Under the pieces are notes generated by a model. It had not been told where the DNA came from, made no database searches, and worked only from the letters and a program-made list of their open reading frames with translations. A DNA stretch of 64,000 bases. Source: Sternotherus odoratus. Its lineage: Eukaryota; Chordata; Testudines; Kinosternidae. Positions 54,746-64,000 of the stretch are shown here, one piece after another. A program made the position numbers and the translations under genes. Location of the stretch: NCBI GenBank assembly GCA_032164245.1, contig JAVMKO010000006.1:11733001-11797000 (forward strand), read 5' to 3'. Numbering within the stretch: position 1 is the first letter of the stretch; every line of letters starts with the position of its first letter.

Positions 54746-57652
54746 TTTCTACCTCAGTTTGTCATTTGTAAAATGACATTTCCCTACCTAACATGGGTAT
54801 TTAGACACTATGGTAATAAAAATATATGTGCATGATAGATCTACAGTAAGACTGTAATTTGGGCTTTGATTAGTTTTTCTATTTTTATTTAATCAATTCA
54901 GGAATAAGTGTACAACAGTCCCCAAAGAAAGGGACAATAGATACTGATTTTTTTTTCATATACACTCCCTGTGTAGTTTGTATTTTCAGAGTACCTAAAT
55001 AGATTCTTCTATTAAACCACAATAGGGCATTCTACTACAGAAACAAAGACCAGTCACAAAGAATTCTAAACGAGATTCTTTATTCTCGGGTTTGCAGTGT
55101 ATTAAAGGTGTGGTTTTGTAAAAGCAGTCAGCATTGGCCTAACACACTTCAACTGAAGCTAGTGGTGAAACTCCCACTGATTTTAAATGGGAGTAGAATT
55201 AAGGCAGTACTTTTGAAAATACCATCTTCAATGTTTTGGTTTACATGTCCCATTTAGTAGGTTTATCAACAAATGTTTCATGCGTATAGAATGACTTTAC
55301 CAGAACTCATAAAACCTTACTTGTTTCTTACTTGGGCAAAGGTCCCATTGAAGTCAGTAGGGTTTTTTCTTGAGTAAAACTGACTAAAGACTTCAGGTTA
55401 GTGATCGAGGTTAGCTATGTTTGATTGTTTTAATGACCATGTTCATGGTTGGCCTATAGTCTATTTTTTGGACATTACTGAAAAAGAAATAATGCTTTAA
55501 GCATCCATCTTGGAACATACATCAGAATGAAGATAAGATATTAGAACAGTGGCTGGAATAAGTTATTAAAAAGACTAAATTCCAACCAATATGAATGGGG
55601 CAGAGGGAATTCCATTAACTTTACAGTGCTGTGCAGATGGCGATGAAGTAGTTACTTTAAGATATTTTATATCCATGGCAAGCTTTGACCATAACTAAAC
55701 TCAGAAGGAGGTAAACATTTTTTGAATCCTTATTTCATGATGTCCTTTTATGCGAGCCATAGTGCTGTCCTCACACTGGGGATTGGACCAAGGAGCTCCA
55801 GAGCTGAAAGCATGAGTAGCTACAGCCTGAGCTGAAGAGTCCTGACTTTTTGGCTGGGACTATACCAGACACATTCTCTGTGGATTGGGCACAGAGGGAG
55901 AACATAACACATAGTGATCAATGGCTAAGGCCCTTTATCGGCATTTAATTTTTTTACCATGAAAAATCCCCCCCCCCCTTTTTTTAAAGCCAATATTTGG
56001 GTTTTACCAATCTCTTCCCCCCCTCCCCCCACATTTTGACTTTTTTGGGACCCAATAATTTTTTGCAGGGGAAGCAGACAAGGCTGTGCTGAAAGGTCAG
56101 CAGAGTCTGAAGGGGTCTCTCTCCAAGGGGGTGTGTGTCTCAGTACTCGCAGGTTGTGGCCTTCCCTCCTCTTTTGACCTTGGCCCTTCAGTGTGGCCCC
56201 ATTTACTTCCTCTCTGCAGTAGGAGAGTGGAAGGGCAGGGAGCTGCATCCTGTTAGCCAAGGCTGCCCAACTGATGCAGGGTGCAGAAGGCTTCTTCACT
56301 GCTAAATGGGGAGTACCCATCCCCACGAGTAGCGGGCACCGCACCCCTTTGCCTGGGTTTTTTTTTATTTTCTCCCCCCCCCCCCATTTTTAAAACTTTT
56401 AAACAAACCCCCAGAAATTAATAAAAAAAACAACAACCCAACTCAAAACAAAAGGGCCTTACCAGTGGGTTACACTACCATTTGTGGACAGGGAAAGCAG
56501 CAAGGTAATCCATTTTTGTAGACCTGTTGGCATAACTGCTAATTACACACCCTTTTTTCTGGCAAACAAACCGTTTCAGCCTACTGAAGTACTTGAACTT
56601 AGAAATGTCATGCCTGTCGTATGACAATCCAGAGAGTTCAGTCTCAGGTGCTTCGGGGTGCATGTAGCTGTGTCAGTCCTTGAAATGCATGGTGAAAAAA
56701 GAATGAGTAATCTAGATGTCATGATGGAGGGACAGCCAGGCCAAACCTGAATGGTGCTGAGACCCTGAGCGCCAGGTCGCAATGCCTTGAGCGAGGAGCT
56801 GGGCCCAGCCCTGTGAGACAGGAGCAAGTGCTGCAGAGTGTGTACGGAGTGAGCTTGCTTTCCAATCCTTCTCCCATTCCTTCCCCGTCTCCTCTTTGCA
56901 CCCAGTCTGCAACCCACCTAAAACCTTCCCAGGAAAGACCCACCATTTGGGAAATACTGTGCTAGGGCAAAAGTCAGTGAGTTGTCCCTGTTCGTTGAAT
57001 CTCATTGCTGCAGAAATTCCTATTCATGGCGTAAAGACTATTGAACATTCCTCCTTTGTATTCCAGAGGCTTGGTTTACTCACAGTGCTCTCAGATTTAG
57101 ACAGAAACTGGCAGGCAGATAATGGAAATTAAGGCCTCCCTCTAGGTTTTCTCCTCTTCCTTCTTTTCTCAGCCATGGTGAAATATTCATGGACGAATGC
57201 CAAGCTCTGTCTCGGAAGCTGACTGGCAGTACCTGCTCTTCAGGTTTAGTGGATGCTTCAGATGGGTGTTGATATGTTGCCTGAGAGATTTTCCTCCTTG
57301 GAGATTGTTTTCCGAGCCTCTACCTCTGATGATTCATACCTGACTAGTTTCTATTACATGAAGGTATATGACTGAATCCTTCGTTTTGGTCTCTCTGCTT
57401 CCTTGTATTAGTTGACTTCTAAACTGAGACTTAGGAGAAGGGACATGAGTAACTTCTTTAGTAACTTCAGTATTAAGATTTTAATATGGATCTGAGTGAT
57501 GCCAGTATCCAACTTTACCTGGAGGTAGTGGGTAAATAGTAATTTGGGGCCGGATCCAGTGGGGGTGCTGAACACCTTTATCTCCCACTGAAGTCATTTG
57601 GAACTAAGGGCACTTAGCACCTTCCAAAATTGGGCCTTGCGTGATTAGCTCT
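54746..57652. other. Intronic DNA, repeat-poor
   Basis: Old CAATGGGA-like repeat fragments at 55130-55210, 55330-55400 and 57545-57645. C runs lie at 55970 and 56376. The 139-codon minus frame at 55925-56344 and frames near 56576-57005 have no recognised family. Confidence 0.4.
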
Positions 57653-57660
57653 GCTTACAG

Positions 57661-57851
57661 CAGTGGTTCTCAAACTGGGGGGGTTGCAGGGCGATTCAAG
57701 AGGGGTCGCAAGCATTCGGCAGCATTTCGGTGGAAGCTCCAAACATGGGAGTGTGTCCGCTGAAAAGCCGCCGAAATGAAAGCTTCCACATACCCCCAGG
57801 CCGCGACATAGGAAAAAGGGGCCACGGAACAGTCAAGTTTGAGAACCGCTG
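57661..57851. mobile_element. hAT-Charlie-like element, GCTTACAG target duplication
   Basis: The ends CAGTGGTTCTCAAACTG and CAAGTTTGAGAACCGCTG are inverted, typical of Charlie/MER5-type hAT elements, and the exact 8-bp repeat GCTTACAG flanks it (57653-57660, 57852-57859). At 191 bp it is a MITE-sized derivative with GCCGCCGAAATGAAAGC in the centre. Confidence 0.9.
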
Positions 57852-58395
57852 GCTTACAGAATAGAGTATAAATCCCTATATAGTTTTGTATAATGCTTAT
57901 GCTGTCAAAGCAGTATGTTCTATTATGGGAGTGAGGTGACACTGTAGCTAAACAAGATGGGCCTTAGGGTTCTCAACAGCAGTACATGCAGAACCTTCAA
58001 GGCTATGATTCACTCAAGAACATGCTCAACATTAAGGGTATGTCTTCACTACAGCAGGAGGTCGATTTCCTTTAAGTCGATTTTTTAAAGCAGACTGTAT
58101 ACAGTCGATTTTGTGTGTCCCTACAAAGCATAGCAAAGCACAGCAAGTCGACAGTGTCTGTCCGCACAACTTTTGCAAGCGTCAACATAGCGAGCGTTGC
58201 ACTGTGGGTACCTATCCCACAGTTCCCGGAGTCCCCAGCAGGCACCATTTCGAGTGCTGCACTATGGGTAGGCATTTCATAATTTCGCGCTCTTTTTTCG
58301 TGCCGCCGACCCCATTACGAGCGGTGCACTGTGGGTAGGCATCCCATTATTCACGCCCTTTCTCCGTGCTTCGCTAACGCCATAGCACTGCAAGC

Positions 58396-59718
58396 ATGGA
58401 GCCCGCTGATGCCACCACTGCAGTAATGGCCGTTGTGAAGACCTCGCGCACTGTTGTGGATTTTATGCTGTACCGTCTGCAGAGGAATGTGATCCGGAGA
58501 CAACTGCGCTTTCTGGACCCCGATGACAGCGATGAGGAGATGGACCTGGACGTGCACAGCAGGGACAGGGACACTGACATTGACATTTTTGGAAGTAGGG
58601 TGACCGACAATCTGTCAAATTTGGTGGCAATGGGGCAGGCTCATGCCATGGAACGCCAATTCTGGGCCAGGGAAACAAGCACTGATTGGTGGGATCGCAT
58701 AGTGCTGCAGGTCTGGGATGACTCCCAGTGACTCAGAAACTTTCGCATGCGTAAGGGCATGTTCATGGAACTTGGTGACTTGCTTTCTCCGGCCCTCCGG
58801 CGCAAGAATACCAAAATGAGGGCGGCCCTCACAGTTGAGAAGCGAGTGGCGATAGCCCTCTGGAAGCTTGCAATGCCAGACAGCTACCGGTGAGTCGCGA
58901 ATCAGTTTGGGGTGGGTAAATCTACAGTGGGGTCTTCTGGGATGCAAGTAAGCAGGGCAATCGTCGAGCTGCTTCTACCCAGGGTTATAAACCTTGGAAA
59001 CCTGCAAGCTACAGTAGATGGCTTTGCCGCCATGGGATTCCCTAACTGTGGTGGGGCTATAGATGGGACTCATATCCCTATCCTGGCACCGGACAACGAG
59101 GCCGCAGAGTACAGAAACCGGAAGGGATATTATTCTATGGTCATATAAGCAGTGGTTGACCACAAGGGACGTTTCACCGACCTGTATGTGGGGTGGCCAG
59201 GAAAGGTTCATGACGCTCGTGTTTTCAGGAACTCTAGGATATTTAGAGAGCTGCAGCAAGGGATTTTCTTCCCTGACCAGAAAATTACTGTCGGGGGTGT
59301 AGAAATGCCGATCGTTATCCTTGGGGACCCAGCCTACCCCATAATGCCCTGGCTTATGAAGCCCTACACAGGAGCCCTGGACAGGGGTCAGGAGCTGTTC
59401 AGCTACAGGCTGAGCAAGTGCAGAATGGCAGTAGAGTGTGCATTTGGCCGCTTGAAGGGGAGATGGCGTTCCTTACTGATTCGCTCAGACATCAGCGACA
59501 GAAATATCCCCATTGTTATTGCTGCTTGCTCTGTGCTCCACAAGCTCTGTGAGAGCAAGGGGGAAACGTTTATGGCGGGCTGGGAGGCAGAGGCAAATTC
59601 CCTGTCCGCTGCTTACCAGCAGCCAAATAGCAGGGAAAGTAGAAGAGCCCACCATGAGGCGCTGCGCCTCAGGGACGCCGTGAAAACCAGTTTTATGAGT
59701 GCCCAAGATGGCGTTTGA
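58396..59718 (+). pseudogene. PIF/Harbinger transposase (HARBI1-like), three nonsense codons
   Basis: This would cut and paste the element using a DDE nuclease domain. The frame is continuous for 441 codons with three in-frame stops: TGA at 58729, TGA at 58891 and TAA at 59146, and no frameshift. An N-terminal part has MERQFWARETSTDWWDRIV; a helix-turn-helix-like ANQFGVGKSTVG follows. The first catalytic aspartate is in GGAIDGTHIPI, the second in GKVHDARVFRNS, and the glutamate in VECAFGRLKGRW, so the triad is kept. ILGDPAYPIMPWLMKPY is another family block. Start at ATG 58396 gives MEPADATTAV. Two of the stops need only one base change from the expected codon. AATAAA follows at 59806. The gene converges with the Myb-like gene. 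Confidence 0.93.
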
Positions 59719-59805
59719 GAACCCGCTCCCTTGCTTTGCTCAGCCCTAAGCCTGCCGTCCTTGCACCCTCTTTCCAACTCCCACCCCCCCCATGCTTGCA
59801 GAGGA

Positions 59806-59843
59806 AATAAATTCACTGTTTTAAAAATCATGCTTTCTTTATT
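59806..59843. terminator. Facing poly(A) signals of the Harbinger genes
   Basis: AATAAA at 59806-59811 serves the plus-strand transposase. TTTATT at 59838-59843 is AATAAA on the minus strand and would serve the Myb-like gene. The two 3' ends therefore meet within about 40 bp. Confidence 0.65.
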
Positions 59844-59958
59844 GCTTCATTACAAATACAAATACATGGGATCACTGGCAAGGTAGGCAAGAAGGGGTGG
59901 GTGAGGAGGGAAACCAGCAGTCGCAGCAGTGGGGGGGGGGGGCAGACAGCAGCTTTTA

Positions 59959-60336
59959 CTAGTTTTTAGAGAAACTCAGCCTGCTGCTGCTTGTGCTGGC
60001 TTGTGGGGTAGAGTGGGTTGGTCCCCGGAGCTTCCTCCTCCCCGGGTTCTCACCCCGCATCTTGGCGGGGAAGCTATGGGACTTGGGGAGGGGGGGGAGG
60101 TGGTTACACAGAGGCTGTAGAGGCGATCTTTGGCCCTGCTGAAGCTCCACCAGAGAACAAAGCATGGCACTTTGCTCCTCCATTATGCGGAGCAAAGCGT
60201 CCATCCGCCGTTCTTCACGTTCCTGCAATTTTTCTGCTGCACCTCTTGATTCTTGCCTTAACTGTAACAATTTTTCCCTCCATTCTGTCTGCCGTGCGGC
60301 CTCAGAATGAGAATTATGCAGAAGTTCATTAAACAT
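59959..60336 (-). pseudogene. Myb/SANT-like Harbinger protein, last exon
   Basis: The minus frame begins CDDMFNELLHNSHSEAARQT and contains REKLLQLRQESRGAAEKLQE, REERRMDALLRIMEEQSAML and CSLVELQQGQRSPLQPLCNH, a glutamate/arginine-rich coiled-coil tail ending in SRLSFSKN. Such tails follow the Myb/SANT domain in vertebrate Harbinger accessory proteins, which bind the transposase and carry it to DNA ends. An acceptor-like CTATCACAG on the minus strand lies just upstream (near 60365), followed by a run of nine A. The reading phase from the first exon is off by one there, so this run probably lost or gained a base. The frame itself is open to its stop. Confidence 0.75.
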
Positions 60337-60911
60337 GTCATCGCACGTTGTTTTTTTTTATCTGTGATAGCCGGCGTGATGGCCAAGAGGGAGGATTCAC
60401 AGATAAGTGTGCAGCTGGTGAAGAAAGAAAAGTATAAGGTTATGAGACACATACAGTCGCGGAGAACAATGGGATTACTATGCAGCGGGGAAACACAGTA
60501 TTCACAGGCCTGATATGGTTTCTGTACAAGGTCATATTCCTAACCAAAAAGTTACTGAATCAGTCAAAAGTCACAGAATCACCTCATGCAGGAGAGAGCC
60601 TCACCACGGCTGCTGAAATCACCATGCAGCCCGCTATGGTAAGCTCTTTACAGCAGCGCTCGGATATTCCAGGGTAACCCCGCCCCCTTCCCCCCCACCG
60701 CGTGGCTCCCTGTGAACCGCGAAATGCAAAACAAAAAAAACCCTCTCTGGGTTCGGGCTGGCTGCGGAAGCATCCGCTTGTAGGCTCAAAACTCCTCTAA
60801 CTGCTCTCGCAACGGGCTGGTGGGGGTGAAGGGGAGCGGGTTGGGGGGCTTACAGGCTGTCTCCCTCACTGTGTCTAGACTAATTGCAGTCCGTATTTCA
60901 AACAGGCAACC

Positions 60912-61202
60912 ATGAACGACATCACTTTGCTTAGAATTTCTCAGAGAGATAGAGAGCGCATACTCCTTGAGTCGCTGCAAAGTCCTGGTCCATTTGCCGC
61001 AATGCTAGCCTGCCCAATGATACCAGACTACTTACTACTTTCGTGGCGTGGGATGGTCTCCTATCACGGGGGACCACAGAAGGCGGCTCTCCCCAGAAAT
61101 CTGGTGCGGAAGATTCATCGCTACCTCCTGGATAGCTTCAGTGAAATGTCCATGGAGGACTTCCGGTCAATACCAGAGTATATTGACAAACTCTTTGAGT
61201 AG
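60912..61202 (+). CDS. Third Harbinger ORF, unknown 96-residue protein
   Basis: A complete frame from ATG 60912 to TAG, beginning MNDITLLRISQRDRERILLE and ending FRSIPEYIDKLFE. It has blocks SLQSPGPFAAMLACPMIPDY, LLLSWRGMVSYHGGPQKAAL and IHRYLLDSFSEMSMEDF. It is predicted soluble and helical, with no membrane segment or known motif that I recognise. It lies on the plus strand inside the apparent intron of the minus-strand Myb-like gene. A TTTCAAACAG acceptor-like sequence stands a few bases before the ATG and AATAAA follows at 61254-61259, so it looks like a terminal exon. It is the only uninterrupted frame in the element. I have a faint memory of similar sequence in other turtle Harbinger copies, unverified. 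It may be a real third gene or the last exon of a longer one. Confidence 0.5.
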   Translation: MNDITLLRISQRDRERILLESLQSPGPFAAMLACPMIPDYLLLSWRGMVSYHGGPQKAALPRNLVRKIHRYLLDSFSEMSMEDFRSIPEYIDKLFE

Positions 61203-61315
61203 AAATTGACCAGCAATGAAAGCACGCTAAGTCCTTAGGGCAAGTTACTCATTAATAAATGCTTCCTTTAAAAATCATGAGTCATGTAATCCCTTAAAAA
61301 AAAAACAACACTCAC

Positions 61316-62067
61316 CAGAGTTTCCTTCGCCAGCTTGGGTACCCGCTTGGGAGGGTTGGCTGAGTACTGGATCCAGGGTGATAAACAGCTCCTGGCTGTC
61401 TGGTAATAATACTGTTTCTCCGTTTGCATCCTGCTGTTCCGTAATATTTCCTTCCGCATCATCCTCCGCCTCCTCATCCGATTCGTCCTCGTCCCTGGCC
61501 ATTATCCCATGTGTGGAGTCCACGCAGACCGGTGCGATGGTGGTGGGGGCGCCCCCCCACCATCAGATTCAGTTCATTGTAGAACTGGCATGTCCGCGGC
61601 GGACCCCCCGAGCGTCCGTTTGCCTCTTTGGCTTTCTGAAACGCTTGCCTCAGCTCCTTAATTTTCACGCGGCACTGCTGGGCGTCCCTGTTGTGGCTCC
61701 TTTCCAGCATGGCCTTGGAGACTCTGGCAAACGTGTTGGCATTTCGTTTGTTGTTGCGGAGTTCCAACATGGTCTCCTGTGCTGCTGAGCTCTGCATGGC
61801 GTCTTGTGATGCTGAGATCTGCATGGCGGCTTGTGTTGCTGATTTCTCTGAATGGCGACTGAGCTGTGCAGGTGAGCTGGCCACGCTGACCAAACAGGAA
61901 ATGCTATTCAAATGTTCCCGGGTCTTTTCCTGTCTACCTGGCCAGAGCAGCGAGTTAAGAGTGCTGTCCAGCGCGGTCACAGTGGAGCAGTGAGGCAGTC
62001 CAGAGCGGTCACAGTGGAGCATTGTGGGACAGCCTCTGGAGGCCAATAACGTCCCATTCGTCCTCAC
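61316..62067 (-). pseudogene. Myb/SANT-like Harbinger protein, first exon
   Basis: This would be the DNA-binding partner of the transposase. From ATG at 62067 the frame gives an N-terminal region with repeated AAMQISASQDAMQSSAAQE, then the SANT-like part LRNNKRNANTFARVSKAMLE, RSHNRDAQQCRVKIKELRQA and FQKAKEANGRSGGPPRTCQF. The usual beginning of this domain (a WTEREVLDLI-type first helix) is missing between AAQE and TMLELR, suggesting an internal deletion. Near a C7 run at 61552-61558 the frame shifts; the acidic tail VDSTHGIMARDEDESDEEAE continues in another frame. A donor (CTCTG then GTGAGT, minus strand) ends the exon at 61316. The coiled-coil exon follows at 60336. Confidence 0.8.
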
Positions 62068-62259
62068 TAGTCCACAATTGACCCAGAGAGGTCGATTTCA
62101 GCGCTACTCCTCTCGTTAGGGAGGAATAGAGAAGTCGATTTTGAGGGCCCTTTAAATCAACGCAAATGGCATGCATGTGAGGACGGGTACAGGTTTAGCG
62201 ACGTTAAGTCGATATAAAGTTGACGTTAAGCTGTAGTGGGGACCAGCCCTAAGTTACAC

Positions 62260-62767
62260 CAGTAGTTCTCAAACTTTTTGTAGTGGTGACCCCTTTCCCA
62301 CACCGGGCCTCTAAGCGTGACCCCCCTAGGGGTCAGGCGGGGAGGGGGCATGCCTGCAGCCCACTGTGGCAGGGGCTGGGATGGAAGGGTTCCAGCAGCC
62401 CCCCAGGGCAGGGTCGGGATTGAAGGGGGGTTCCAGCATCCCCCTGAGGCCAGTGGGGGGGGGGGGTGTTTCAGCAGCCCCACTGAGGCGCTAGCAGCCC
62501 ACCTCTGCAGGGGCCAGGCTGGGTCGGGCACGTGTCAGTGCCGGCAGCCCACCGCAGCAGGAGCCAGGGCCTGGACCGGGCTTGCGGGGCTGCCAGCAGC
62601 CCGCCACAGCAGGGGCACAGGCTGCCTGCAGCAGCAGGGGCCGGATGCCAGCAGCCCACGGCAGCAGCATTGTTCGGGGCCGGCTGCTGGCATCAGGGGC
62701 TTGTGACCCCCACAGAACTGGCTCATGACCCCCAGAGGGGTCCCGACCCCCACTTTGAGAACCAATG
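62260..62767. mobile_element. hAT-Charlie-like element, AGTTACAC target duplication
   Basis: The ends CAGTAGTTCTCAAACTTTTT and CTTTGAGAACCAATG are inverted. The exact 8-bp repeat AGTTACAC flanks it (62252-62259, 62768-62775). Its left target duplication touches the right TAA of the Harbinger element, so the two inserted side by side. The interior is a degenerate GCAGCCC-rich tandem repeat; open frames there are compositional. Confidence 0.9.
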
Positions 62768-62775
62768 AGTTACAC

Positions 62776-64000
62776 CAAGTTAGAACAGGTGCTTAAGTGC
62801 ATTTTGAATCAGGGCCGAAGTACTGTACTGCACCTATTTTCATACAGGGATAATTTGGTCAGGTCACCTGTCATTATCCCTTCCTCATTTTGTAAAGTGG
62901 CATAGGATTTGTAATCTCCATCATAGATACTAGAGATGGAAAAGTCAGATAAGTCAGCTAATAATAGGCTGACAGGCATTCACCGCCCTACCACTCTGTT
63001 AGAGCTCAGGTTTGTTAACTTTCTGGGCACTCTTCCACAAAAAAAAAATCACCCCCTTCTTCCCCGCCCACAACAATTTGAGGAAGGAGTGGATTGAAGA
63101 TTACAATGTGGCCAGGTGGGTTTACTGTTTAGTATTACGTGAGCAAGTATTATGCTATGCACATGAGTAAATAATACGATGTTATGCAGGCAGTCCTATT
63201 GCATGTCATGAGTTTGGTTTGTAGTGTATACTTAATGTTGTGAGGCACACACAGCTGAGCATAGGAAATCAGTATAAATGGAATGAGAAAATTAAGACTC
63301 TCTATTTTTGTAGTTGAGCCAATGCCAGATTATTCCCTGTTGTCCATTTCCCACTCTAATTTTAAGTGTTACAAGCATTATCCCACCACTTTCCTATGGA
63401 AACTATTCTGGCACCCAATGATCTTGCTATCAGTGAAATTTCTCTGCTATTCCATCTGCATGCGCTCTCTCTGACTATCACTTCACTTCTCCTACCTATA
63501 CCCTCGTGTTTCATCCTAAATAATGCTCCTCACTCCAAATATCTCTTGCTCATCTCTTGGACAAATTATACAGGGTTTGCCAGATGCATTTTGTCCAACC
63601 CCCTGATTATATTGTTGTGCTTCCTGGAAATCATTGGTGAAGAGAGATCTATATCAACTCTACCTTCCCAAAAGAATCTGATTAATCTCATCTGCTCTCA
63701 CTTTTAATAATTTCTAAAGTGAGAAAACTGTAACTTCTGTTTCCTCCCCTTCCATAAAAATACAATTTAAGCAGCTACAATTAACTTTGGGATGAAAAGA
63801 AAGAGAATATGAGAAGCAAACTTGGTGTATGGATAGTATTTGCCTTTTGGTTGTAGTTACAGACTTAGGATCCAGTCCTTACAGCTGGTATTGAAGTCAT
63901 GGGAGTCTTGCCTGCACATAGTCCTGGCCTGGTATGCTCTGTAACCAAGCATATGTTGGATGTGGTTACACCTTCTGAGGCTCCAGAAATTGCCCCATAT
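62776..64000. other. Intronic DNA to the window edge
   Basis: No exon or bounded repeat is recognised. An old CATGGGAGTC-type fragment lies at 63840-63940. The 113-codon frame at 63366-63707 has no family resemblance and no splice context I trust. Confidence 0.4.

Larger units (their letters stand above)
58036..62249. mobile_element. Near full-length PIF/Harbinger transposon
   Basis: The ends GGGTATGTCTTCACTACAGC and GCTGTAGTGGGGACCAGCCC are inverted repeats (about 15 of 20 positions match, the inner 8 perfectly). TAA flanks both sides (58033-58035, 62250-62252), as expected for Harbinger. The element is 4214 bp and encodes a DDE transposase on +, a Myb/SANT-like protein on -, and a third small ORF on +. 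Both main genes are broken, so it is no longer autonomous. Confidence 0.92.
34988..64000 (+). other. PRKCH: PRKCH intron 1 (5' part)
   Basis: It begins with the donor GTGAGT and no later PRKCH exon is found to the end of the window, so intron 1 is longer than 29 kb. PRKCH introns are also long in mammals. The intron hosts the transposons listed below. Confidence 0.8.

Noticed and set aside
61378..61788. 136-codon plus-strand ORF within Harbinger
   Set aside because: Antisense shadow of the Myb/SANT-like gene, whose minus-strand frame shows the family motifs.
62226..62768. Several 60-130-codon ORFs
   Set aside because: They read the GCAGCCC-rich tandem core of a hAT element in several frames on both strands.
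1..64000. CRISPR arrays, operons or prokaryotic signals
   Set aside because: None are present; the sequence is clearly vertebrate nuclear DNA.
1..64000. tRNA, rRNA or microRNA genes
   Set aside because: Only SINE-derived tRNA-like boxes and MITE hairpins were seen; none folds into or matches a known functional RNA that I recognise.

Overview
This window is vertebrate nuclear DNA, most likely from a turtle and probably a cryptodire. Only one host coding segment is clear: the first coding exon of PRKCH (protein kinase C eta) at 34628-34987 on the + strand. It sits in a CpG island at about 33830-35020 and ends at a canonical splice donor. Everything before about 33.8 kb is upstream intergenic DNA. 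Everything after 34987 is the 5' part of a very long PRKCH intron 1, which continues past the window. The turtle assignment is inferred from repeats: many CR1 LINE fragments, a tRNA-derived SINE with a CR1-like tail, numerous Harbinger-type and hAT-type DNA transposons, and old MIR-like SINEs. No calls here come from a database search.

Layout. 0-8.3 kb is AT-rich intergenic DNA with ancient repeat fragments, including a possible dimeric tRNA-like SINE at 1.3 kb and an inverted-repeat element at 1.93 kb. 8.3-10.5 kb holds one CR1 copy that received both a MITE and a second CR1 copy. 11.8-21 kb has Tigger-like, MITE and hAT elements and Penelope-like terminal repeats. 22.9-24.0 kb is a hAT-type element whose interior has become a 0.8-kb cytosine-rich minisatellite. 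25.8 kb carries the turtle-type SINE. 28.4-32.5 kb is a nested transposon graveyard: an LTR fragment, a hAT element with long inverted arms, CR1 pieces, and two halves of a Harbinger transposase in opposite orientation. The PRKCH promoter and exon 1 follow.

Intron 1 then carries more CR1, a MITE split by a hAT element (37.1-38.2 kb), two oppositely oriented copies of one Harbinger-type family (41.65 and 51.0 kb), several hAT elements with readable 8-bp target duplications, and a nearly complete 4.2-kb PIF/Harbinger element at 58036-62249. That element has exact TAA target duplications, a DDE transposase with three in-frame stops, a convergent Myb/SANT-like accessory gene, and a third, uninterrupted 96-codon ORF lying inside the apparent intron of the Myb-like gene.

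The most interesting leads are the third Harbinger ORF, the pair of hAT elements that carry a compact hairpin unit at one end, the two upstream ORFs in front of PRKCH, and the apparent micro-inversion that splits the 31-kb Harbinger relic. Alignments and counts were made by eye, so edges of old repeats are approximate.
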